NCBI RefSeq assembly: GCF_015206895.1
Contig: NZ_JADEXU010000079.1
Location: 1 to 35,574, forward strand
Direction: 5' to 3'
Length of the DNA: 35,574 nt
From: Nostoc sp. LEGE 12450
GTDB taxonomy: Bacteria; Cyanobacteriota; Cyanobacteriia; Cyanobacteriales; Nostocaceae
The position numbers and the translations under genes are program-made. Shown here in pieces: positions 1-6,764 of the stretch. The notes under the pieces are model-generated. The model was not told the origin of the DNA. It saw nothing but the letters and a program-made list of their open reading frames with translations, and searched no databases. Position 1 is the first letter of the stretch, and the number at the start of each line of letters is the position of its first letter.

Positions 1-2091
1 GTAGGGGGAAGTAATTATTTGCTAGCATCTCCCGATCCTTTCGCTTTTTTGACTCCTACTGCGCGGCAAGTTTGGGAACTTTTGCAAGGGCAGCCTGCGG
101 GGGATTATAGTTTCACCTACCTCCAACAAAAAGTCAAATCTGCCTATCGGGGAATTCGGGAGTTGCTGCGATTCGGTTTAGTAGAAAGCTACTTAGAACC
201 GCCACGGCTGACTCGACCAAAGCTGCAAAAAGCAGTCACGCTCACAGGTACAATTGATAGCGACTTAACTACCCGGCAGCGAGAGATTTTGGAAGTGCTG
301 CGGCGGCATAATGGGGAGTTGTGGCAAAATGAATTACTGCAAATTTGCAATGCTAGTTCTTCTATCCTCAAAACGCTTACACAAAAGGGTTACATCGTTA
401 TCGAAGAACGGGAAGTATTGCGAACAGAACAGGGGCCAGTATTGGCAGGCGATGGAGCTAAATCTTTAACTTCTGCCCAAGCTAGCGCCTTAGCGACAAT
501 CCAGACACTCGATGGATTTGCTGAAGTTTTATTGCATGGGGTGACAGGTTCAGGAAAAACCGAAGTATATTTGCAAGCGATCGCACCTCTCATCAAGCAA
601 GGTAAATCTGCCCTTGTCTTAGTACCAGAAATTGGACTTACACCCCAGCTAACCGATCGTTTTCGTGCCCGTTTTGGCAATAAAGTCAGCGTTTATCACA
701 GCGCCCTCTCCGACGGTGAACGTTACGACACTTGGCGGCAAATGCTCACAGGAGAACCTCAAGTTGTCATTGGTACGCGCAGCGCCGTTTTCGCGCCTTT
801 GCCCAACTTGGGTTTAATTATTTTAGATGAAGAACACGACAGCAGCTTTAAACAAGACTCACCCATACCTACTTACCACGCTCGCACCGTCGCCAAATGG
901 CGAGCCGAATTAGAAAATTGCCCCTTATTGTTAGGTTCCGCCACCCCTTCCCTGGAGAGTTGGATAAGCGTCAGGAGGCAGAAGGCAGAAGGCAGGAGGC
1001 AGGAGACATATTACTTAAGTTTGCCCGAACGCATCAATTCCCGCCCTTTACCGCCTGTGGAAATAGTCGATATGCGGCAAGAGTTGCAGCAGGGAAATCG
1101 TTCTATATTTAGTAGATCGCTGCAAGAAGCTTTGCAACAGTTGCAAGAGAGAAAACAACAGGGAATTTTATTTATCCATCGTCGGGGACACAGTACTTTT
1201 GTCTCATGCCGCAGTTGTGGATATGTGTTGGAATGTCCGCATTGTGATGTGTCGCTGGCGTACCACCACACCGAAGAAAAAGCGCCGGAATTATTGCGCT
1301 GTCATTATTGTAACTATGCGCGATCGCATCCCAAATACTGCCCCGATTGTAGTTCCCCTTACCTGAAATTTTTCGGTAGCGGTACTCAGCGAGTAACGCA
1401 GGAATTAGCGCGACAGTTCCCAGAGTTGCGCTTGATTCGTTTTGATAGCGATACCACCCGTAACAAAGGCTCACACCGGACTTTACTCACCCAGTTTGCC
1501 AACGGCGAAGCGGATTTATTAGTTGGTACGCAAATGCTTACCAAAGGTTTGGATTTACCACAGGTGACACTTGTGGGCGTTGTCGCCGCCGATGGATTGC
1601 TAAATTTATCAGATTATCGCGCCAGTGAACGGGCATTTCAAACCTTGACTCAAGTCGCTGGACGTGCTGGTAGAGGAGACGATCCAGGGAGGGTGATTGT
1701 ACAAACTTACACTACAGAGCATCAGGTAATTGCAGCAGTGCGATCGCACGATTATCACTCTTTCTCCCAAGCTGAGTTAGAACAACGCCAGACCCTCAAT
1801 TATCCCCCTTATGGGCGGTTAATTTTGTTGCGCTTAAGTAGTCTCGATCCCATTCAAGTGCAAAATACAGCGCAAATCATTGCCACAGCCTTGAGTACAG
1901 AAGAAGAATTCGAGATATTAGGGCCAGCACCAGCGAGTATTTTACGCGTAGCTAATCGTTATCGCTGGCAGATATTGATTAAATTTGCTCCCGATGCATT
2001 GCCACAATTGCCAGATTGGGAGGAAGTGCGATCACTTTGTTCTTCCTCTGTTAGCCTAACTATTGATGTAGACCCATTAAATATTATGTGA
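1..2091 (+). CDS. priA: Primosomal replication protein N' (PriA helicase), 5' end outside the window
   Basis: This is the C-terminal ~696 residues of PriA, the superfamily 2 DNA helicase that reloads the replisome at stalled forks. The frame is open from base 1 with no stop, so the start lies upstream; the TTG at 19 is not the true start. Visible motifs are the Walker A GVTGSGKTE, the DEEH box (LDEEHDSS), the PriA zinc-binding region with paired cysteines (CRSCG, CPHC, CHYC, CPDC), and helicase motifs V/VI (GTQMLTKGLD, QVAGRAGRGDD). A run of five heptamers at 973-1007 adds an Arg/Gln/Glu-rich stretch just after the ATPSLESW motif without breaking the frame. It ends convergently with the response regulator gene, 117 bp away. 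The identity is secure. Confidence 0.95.
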   Translation, partial: VGGSNYLLASPDPFAFLTPTARQVWELLQGQPAGDYSFTYLQQKVKSAYRGIRELLRFGLVESYLEPPRLTRPKLQKAVTLTGTIDSDLTTRQREILEVLRRHNGELWQNELLQICNASSSILKTLTQKGYIVIEEREVLRTEQGPVLAGDGAKSLTSAQASALATIQTLDGFAEVLLHGVTGSGKTEVYLQAIAPLIKQGKSALVLVPEIGLTPQLTDRFRARFGNKVSVYHSALSDGERYDTWRQMLTGEPQVVIGTRSAVFAPLPNLGLIILDEEHDSSFKQDSPIPTYHARTVAKWRAELENCPLLLGSATPSLESWISVRRQKAEGRRQETYYLSLPERINSRPLPPVEIVDMRQELQQGNRSIFSRSLQEALQQLQERKQQGILFIHRRGHSTFVSCRSCGYVLECPHCDVSLAYHHTEEKAPELLRCHYCNYARSHPKYCPDCSSPYLKFFGSGTQRVTQELARQFPELRLIRFDSDTTRNKGSHRTLLTQFANGEADLLVGTQMLTKGLDLPQVTLVGVVAADGLLNLSDYRASERAFQTLTQVAGRAGRGDDPGRVIVQTYTTEHQVIAAVRSHDYHSFSQAELEQRQTLNYPPYGRLILLRLSSLDPIQVQNTAQIIATALSTEEEFEILGPAPASILRVANRYRWQILIKFAPDALPQLPDWEEVRSLCSSSVSLTIDVDPLNIM
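973..1007 (+). repeat. Five-unit heptamer array inside the priA coding sequence
   Basis: Five consecutive 7-base units of the AGGAGGC/AGAAGGC type lie inside priA. They encode the stretch RRQKAEGRRQE between the ATPSLESW motif and the YYLSLPERI segment. All helicase motifs on both sides stay in one frame. The composition is purine-only apart from one C per unit, unlike the surrounding gene. Confidence 0.8.
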
Positions 2092-2208
2092 ATTACACGA
2101 AAAAATTCCGATCGTTAATAGTGCCAATTCTTAAACTATCTGCGATCTCAGTATTTGTCGCACCCAAGAGATTGACAGCAAAAGCCACCTACCTTGATGT
2201 GAATGAAT

Positions 2209-2883
2209 CTAGTTAATCAACAATTCTGGTGCTACCAATCCTTTTTGGATCGCTAAGACTGCGGCTTGAGTGCGATCGCGTACTTCTAGTTTCTGCAAAA
2301 TAGCATGGACATGAACCCGCACTGTACCAGGGGCAATGTAGAGAATCTCAGCAATTTCTTGATTGCTTTTGCCAGCTGCTACCAGCGCCAAAATTTCTTG
2401 CTCGCGCTTCGTTAGAGGATTCTCTAGGTTTCCCTCAGTTTTTGCAGGCAGCACCGCAGTAGAATTGCCCTCAAAAGCTGCCCTGATCTCTGTTGTTGCC
2501 GTTTGATCCCACCATGAAGCGCCAGCTGCAACCGATCGCACTGCCAAGATCAGAGACTCAGCAGGAATACCTTTCAGGCAGTAACCTTGGGCCCCAGCTG
2601 CAATTAACCGTGAAATCAGAGGTTTTTCAGAACGAGATGTTAAAACGAGAATTGGTAAATTTGGATGCTTCTGCTTAATTTGGCGACAAGCTTCAATCCC
2701 ACCAATGCCCGGTAAACCTATATCTAGCAAAACCAAATCCAGGGGATAGCGATTTGCCAATTCTACAGCTTGTTCCCCATCTTCTGCTTCTGCGACAATC
2801 TCCAAAGTAGTTTCTTGCTGCAACCGCATCCGCAGACCAAGCCGAAACAATTCATCGTCTTCAACGAGTAAGATTTTTGTCAT
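2209..2883 (-). CDS. NarL/FixJ-family response regulator
   Basis: A 224-residue two-component regulator. The receiver domain (residues ~1-120) has the acidic pair E8/D9/D10, the phosphoacceptor D54 in VLLDIGLPG and the conserved K103 in CLKG. A LuxR-type helix-turn-helix follows at ~155-215 (LTKREQEILALVAAGKSNQEIA, then GTVRVHVHAILQKL). It should bind DNA when phosphorylated. It lies 103 bp downstream of the histidine kinase gene on the same strand, so the two form a likely operon and cognate pair. No Shine-Dalgarno is visible: the ATG is the end of the last unit of a heptamer array. The target genes are unknown; the divergent kdp operon is a candidate by position only. Confidence 0.9.
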   Translation of the reverse strand: MTKILLVEDDELFRLGLRMRLQQETTLEIVAEAEDGEQAVELANRYPLDLVLLDIGLPGIGGIEACRQIKQKHPNLPILVLTSRSEKPLISRLIAAGAQGYCLKGIPAESLILAVRSVAAGASWWDQTATTEIRAAFEGNSTAVLPAKTEGNLENPLTKREQEILALVAAGKSNQEIAEILYIAPGTVRVHVHAILQKLEVRDRTQAAVLAIQKGLVAPELLIN

Positions 2884-2929
2884 TTGTTATTGGTCATTGG
2901 TCATTTGTCATTTGTCATTGGTCATTGGT
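2881..2929. repeat. STRR heptamer array (CATTGGT/CATTTGT, seven units)
   Basis: Seven consecutive heptamers of the TTGGTCA type fill the gap between the kinase and regulator genes. The register runs into the regulator's start codon: on the minus strand the last unit is ACAAATG, whose ATG is the start. This matches the short tandemly repeated repetitive sequences known from heterocystous cyanobacteria. Confidence 0.85.
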
Positions 2930-2949
2930 CAATAAATAGTTCTTTTTCC

Positions 2950-2985
2950 CCTGTCTCCCTTGCCCCCTGCTCCCCTGCCTCCATA
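2950..2985. repeat. C-rich intergenic repeat downstream of the histidine kinase gene
   Basis: A pyrimidine-rich stretch built from CCCCTGCTCCCCTGCCTCC-type units sits just after the kinase stop codon. Its reverse complement shares the 11-mer CAGGGGAGCAG with the insertion inside anmK, so the two belong to one repeat type. Confidence 0.6.
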
Positions 2986-2986
2986 C

Positions 2987-4093
2987 TCACCTACTCCCCG
3001 GTGGTGGACAAGCTGGGAGTCTAAAACCAAACATTGCTCCTCGTGGTGAACGATTCTCTGCCCAAATTGTACCCCCATGAGCAGCGATAATTTGCCTAGT
3101 TAAATAAAGCCCTAGTCCCGATCCTGAGACGTGGCGATCGCTATGTCCTTGATAAAATCTCTCAAATAAGTGGGGTAACTCTTCTTCTGTAAAGCCGGAA
3201 CCAGTATCAAGTATTTTTACGACTTGATCGCTAGAATAACCTTCAAGTACCACTTCCACTTTACCGCCACGAGGGGTATGGTTAATGCCATTACTCAGGA
3301 GATTGGTGAAGACTCGCTCCAGTTGCAAAGGATCGCCATTTACCCAGAGAAAGCTACGAAAATCTGATTCGCCATAGTGTAGAGAAATATAAACCTGACG
3401 TGTTCTCGCTAGTTCAGTTAGGGTAGCGATTACCTCCTCTGCCACAGTTGCTAAGTTAACGGGTGATATCTGTAATTTCAGTCCTTCGGCATCATTACGG
3501 TATACATCTAAAAGAGTTTGGACTAATTGCAGTGTACTCCGATGACTACGAGCCATAGTTTGGAGGACTTTTGCTTGCATTAGCGTGATTTCACCAAATT
3601 GCTCATTTTGAAAATATTTCAGCGTTTCAATCGCTCCTAATAAAGGTGTTTTCAAATCATGCGTTAGGGTGGAAACAAAATCTTCACGCATGATAGCTAG
3701 TTGTTCTTGGGAGCGTAATTGTGCTTGTGTATAAGCGATCGCTTCTTCATTGCGGTGGTTGCGGTCACTTAACCAACCCGTTACCATCAACGCCAATACT
3801 GCAATCAGCCGATTTGCCAAAGTTGAGGCATTAATCATTTCTCCTCCGGGGACAAACAAATTCAATAATGTTAATCCTGTAGCGGCAAGAGTGATCCCCA
3901 ATACTGCTTTCCGATTCAGTCGAGAATCTGCTAACAAAATTGTCCCTGTGTAGAGGTAGCCGAATACGTACTCAGGTGGTGTCAAATATTCTAAGCTAAT
4001 CACGATGGCAAAGGCGATCGCTATTAGCCCATAAGTCTCTCCACGCTCATTTATAGCTTCTTTCATAGCCACTAATCGACTTAATATCGTCAT
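2987..4093 (-). CDS. Membrane-bound sensor histidine kinase (HisKA type)
   Basis: A 368-residue kinase. The N-terminal ~110 residues hold about three to four hydrophobic membrane segments with short loops and no sizeable periplasmic domain, so the stimulus may be sensed within or at the membrane. After a short helical linker (~115-138), the H-box STLTHDLKTPL places the phosphorylated histidine at H145. The ATPase domain follows, with N-box N264/N268 (FTNLLSNGINHT), G1 box DTGSG (296-300), F box and G2 box GSGLGLY (~324-330). The ATG at 4093 is the only good start; no clear ribosome site is seen. It precedes the response regulator in the same direction and is divergent from kdpA, with a 525 bp shared upstream region. 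Confidence 0.9.
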   Translation of the reverse strand: MTILSRLVAMKEAINERGETYGLIAIAFAIVISLEYLTPPEYVFGYLYTGTILLADSRLNRKAVLGITLAATGLTLLNLFVPGGEMINASTLANRLIAVLALMVTGWLSDRNHRNEEAIAYTQAQLRSQEQLAIMREDFVSTLTHDLKTPLLGAIETLKYFQNEQFGEITLMQAKVLQTMARSHRSTLQLVQTLLDVYRNDAEGLKLQISPVNLATVAEEVIATLTELARTRQVYISLHYGESDFRSFLWVNGDPLQLERVFTNLLSNGINHTPRGGKVEVVLEGYSSDQVVKILDTGSGFTEEELPHLFERFYQGHSDRHVSGSGLGLYLTRQIIAAHGGTIWAENRSPRGAMFGFRLPACPPPGSR

Positions 4094-4618
4094 TTCTGAT
4101 TTACTAAAAAATCTTTATCCCACAATCTTTACAACTATTTAATTCAGCGATTATGATTTATCTGCAATCTATATCTGCAAATATTCACTTGAGTATTAAC
4201 CCGAAAATTACGATTGTCCAGATGCAAAAAAGGGGACTGGGGACTGAGGATTGGGGACTGGGTAGTTGTCCACAAGGACCAGGGTATCTAAAACAACCTT
4301 CCCATACCGTCATTTATTTAATAAAATCCTTTTAAATATTTATATTCTTTGAACGTAGCAAACTTAGAGAATGTATTGTATAAACAAATAATACTAACTA
4401 GCGAATTAGATGAATTAAAAGTAAAGATTAAATATTTATAACAATAAGTTAAACAAGTATCTGGAAAATAGCAATAACTAAAAATAGTAAATACAGATTA
4501 CAAAATGGCGGTGATATGAGATATCACTAAATTCCTCCAAATCAAATACTTCAACAGTTAATCTGTTATTTCTAATAATTGGCTTGCTAGCACTTAAATT
4601 TTACCCTGCGCGAAATAT
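4094..4618. promoter_or_regulatory. Divergent upstream region of kdpA and the histidine kinase gene
   Basis: This AT-rich gene-free stretch of 525 bp must carry the promoters for kdpA (plus) and the kinase (minus). It holds a GGGGACT heptamer array at 4232-4262. It also holds a perfect 7-bp dyad, GTGATAT-GAG-ATATCAC, at 4511-4527, about 90 bp before kdpA, and a smaller dyad AACAG-N5-CTGTT at 4553-4567. The dyads could be operators or leader hairpins; this is inference. No convincing -35/-10 pair was found, and the short open frame at 4153-4335 crosses the repeat array and is not credible as a gene. Confidence 0.45.
4232..4262. repeat. STRR heptamer array (GGGGACT)
   Basis: Four units read GGGGACT, GGGGACT, GAGGATT and GGGGACT, followed by GGG. 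The reverse complement is CCCCAGT-like, a known cyanobacterial STRR class. Confidence 0.75.
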
Positions 4619-6304
4619 ATGGGACAAGGTTTTTTGCAAATTGGCTTAACGCTGTGTATTGTCATAGCAATTACTCCACTACTCGGTAGATACATAGCCC
4701 GTGTCTTCTTGGGAGAAAGAACACTACTGGATTTTTTAATGAACCCCATAGAACGAAGTATGTTCGTACTAGCGGGTGTTCGCAGAAAAGATGAGATGAC
4801 GGGTTCGCAGTATATCCGGGCTGTACTGTACAGCAACCTGATTATGGGTATTTCAGTATATTTACTGTTATATTTTCAGAGGCTCTTGCCCTGGAATCCT
4901 AACGGTTTTGGTGCTACCAGTTGGGATATATTACTGCATACAACCGTTTCCTTTGTAACCAATACCGACCAGCAGCACTATGCTGGTGAGACAACCTTAA
5001 GCTATTTTAGCCAGGTAGCGGCTTTAGGCTTTTTGATGTTCACCTCCGCAGCTACCGGTTTATCTGTGGGAATTGCCTTTATTCGCGGGCTGACGGGTAG
5101 AAGGCTAGGAAACTTTTATGTCGATATTGTCCGTGCAATTACGCGCATATTGCTACCGATTTCAATTATTGGAGCGATCGCTTTGCTTCTAACAGGTGTA
5201 CCACAAACATTAGCGAAGACTATGGATGTGAGAACCTTAGAAGGCGGGACACAATATCTTGCCAGAGGACCGGTGGCATCCTTTGAAATGATTAAACTTT
5301 TGGGCGAGAACGGCGGAGGCTTTTTTGGCGTAAACTCAGCACATCCTTTTGAAAATCCCAATGGCGCTTCTAACTTAATAGAAATGATCGCCATGATTTC
5401 TATCCCAGCAGCGTTGATTTACACCTACGGTATATTCGCCAATAACATCAAACAAGCTTGGCTGCTTTTTTGGATGGTGTTTGTGATTTTTGTCATCCTG
5501 GTGGGAGTGACAGCCGTGGGAGAATTGCAAGGTAATCCCCTAGTTAATAACGCCTTTGGATTAGAACAACCCAATTTAGAGGGGAAAGAAGTGCGGTTTG
5601 GCTGGTTACAAACGGCATTTTGGGCAGTTATGACTACCGCTACTATGTCTGGTGCTGTGAATGGGATGCACGATTCTTTGATGCCCCAAGGAATATTTTC
5701 GACTCTCTTCAATTTGTTTATCCAGGTTATTTGGGGTGGACAGGGAACTGGAACAGCTTACTTATTTATTTACTTAATTCTTACAGTGTTCCTAACTGGA
5801 CTAATGGCAGGACGCACCCCAGAGTTTTTAGGACGCAAAATTGAAAAACGCGAAATTGTCCTTGCCAGCGTCGTGTTGTTGATTCACCCAATTCTAGTTT
5901 TGATTCCCAGTGCGATCGCCCTGGCTTATCCCATCTCTCTCTCTGGAATTAGTAACTCTGGCCATCACGGTATTTCTCAAGTAGTTTATGAATACGCCTC
6001 AGCCGCCGCAAATAATGGCTCCGGCTTGGAAGGGTTGAAGGACAACACCCTGTGGTGGAACTTGAGTACTTTAGTTAGCTTAATAGGAGGACGCTACATT
6101 CCGATAATTGCCATCCTGCTGTTAGCTGACGGTATGTCTCGCAAACAACAAGTACAAGAAACCCTTGGTACCCTAAGAACTGATTCTCTAGTATTTACTG
6201 GTATCACTGCTGGAGTGACATTGGTTTTGGGAGTATTGACTTTCTTTCCCGTTTTAGCTTTAGGCCCCATAGCTGAGGGTTTGAAACTAGCATCTGGCAA
6301 TTAG
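4619..6304 (+). CDS. kdpA: Potassium-transporting ATPase, potassium-binding subunit KdpA
   Basis: The 561-residue K+-channel-like subunit of the high-affinity KdpFABC pump in the plasma membrane, of usual length. It has about ten hydrophobic segments. Selectivity-filter loops characteristic of the family are visible: TNTDQQHYAGETTLSYF, GENGGGFFGVNSAHPFENPN and a third containing MSGAVNGMHDSLMP. The ATG at 4619 gives the family N-terminus MGQGFLQIG. No strong Shine-Dalgarno precedes it. It is the first gene of the kdp cluster, but kdpB follows only after a 460 bp repeat-rich gap instead of the usual few bases. Expression is expected under potassium limitation or osmotic stress, as for kdp genes generally. 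Confidence 0.97.
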   Translation: MGQGFLQIGLTLCIVIAITPLLGRYIARVFLGERTLLDFLMNPIERSMFVLAGVRRKDEMTGSQYIRAVLYSNLIMGISVYLLLYFQRLLPWNPNGFGATSWDILLHTTVSFVTNTDQQHYAGETTLSYFSQVAALGFLMFTSAATGLSVGIAFIRGLTGRRLGNFYVDIVRAITRILLPISIIGAIALLLTGVPQTLAKTMDVRTLEGGTQYLARGPVASFEMIKLLGENGGGFFGVNSAHPFENPNGASNLIEMIAMISIPAALIYTYGIFANNIKQAWLLFWMVFVIFVILVGVTAVGELQGNPLVNNAFGLEQPNLEGKEVRFGWLQTAFWAVMTTATMSGAVNGMHDSLMPQGIFSTLFNLFIQVIWGGQGTGTAYLFIYLILTVFLTGLMAGRTPEFLGRKIEKREIVLASVVLLIHPILVLIPSAIALAYPISLSGISNSGHHGISQVVYEYASAAANNGSGLEGLKDNTLWWNLSTLVSLIGGRYIPIIAILLLADGMSRKQQVQETLGTLRTDSLVFTGITAGVTLVLGVLTFFPVLALGPIAEGLKLASGN

Positions 6305-6764
6305 AAAATTTATGAGTTATAAGTCTGGAATTAAGAGAATACCAAAAAATAAATAAATTATCCTGTTTTAGTGCTTTGTGCTGAATCCATCGCTGTAGGA
6401 GGATTTCCTACCGTAGGCGACTGGTATTAGCGAGTCTTGTCTGCGACACGCTGTTCGCGTTCGATCGTCCGTCCTTCTGGTGACAATCGAACGCGAATAG
6501 AGGTAGGTAGGAACGAGCATTGCTTTGGCGACATCTTGCAAAAGTAACAAATGCCAAGATGTCGGGGAAATGGTAAAGGGTAAAGAGTAAGGGGAAATTT
6601 CATCCCTTTCCCTTTACCCCTTCCCCTTTACCCACTTCTGCAAGAAGTCTATTGTGTTCGCGATCGCATAGCGTGCCCTAAAGGTTGGATCTATTTTTTA
6701 TTGGAAACTCCTAACTTCTAACTCCTAACTCCTAATTTTTAACTTTTAACTCCTAACTTTATTC
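6305..6764. repeat. Repeat-rich, hairpin-forming insertion between kdpA and kdpB
   Basis: This gene-free stretch of 460 bp interrupts the operon. It contains an imperfect 16-bp inverted repeat (6454-6469 with 6482-6497, one mismatch), apparently enclosed by TCCTACC (~6407) and GGTAGGA (~6506). It also contains a perfect 10-bp inverted repeat CGACATCTTG / CAAGATGTCG (6529-6538 with 6555-6564), an imperfect purine/pyrimidine inverted repeat (~6570-6632), a GCGATCGC site near 6660, and an eight-unit heptamer array up to kdpB. No open frame of note lies inside. It looks like accumulated small repeats, possibly including a MITE-like element. Confidence 0.7.
6706..6761. repeat. Eight-unit heptamer array (AACTCCT type) abutting kdpB
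   Basis: Eight consecutive 7-base units read AACTCCT, AACTTCT, AACTCCT, AACTCCT, AATTTTT, AACTTTT, AACTCCT and AACTTTA. The array ends three bases before the kdpB ATG and occupies the place where a ribosome-binding site would be. Confidence 0.85.

Noticed and set aside
2881..2929. Heptamer arrays considered as a CRISPR array or iterons
   Set aside because: Units are 7 bases with no unique spacers, and no cas or replication-initiator gene is near.
4153..4335. 60-codon frame upstream of kdpA
   Set aside because: It runs through the GGGGACT heptamer array, has no ribosome site and encodes a low-complexity peptide.
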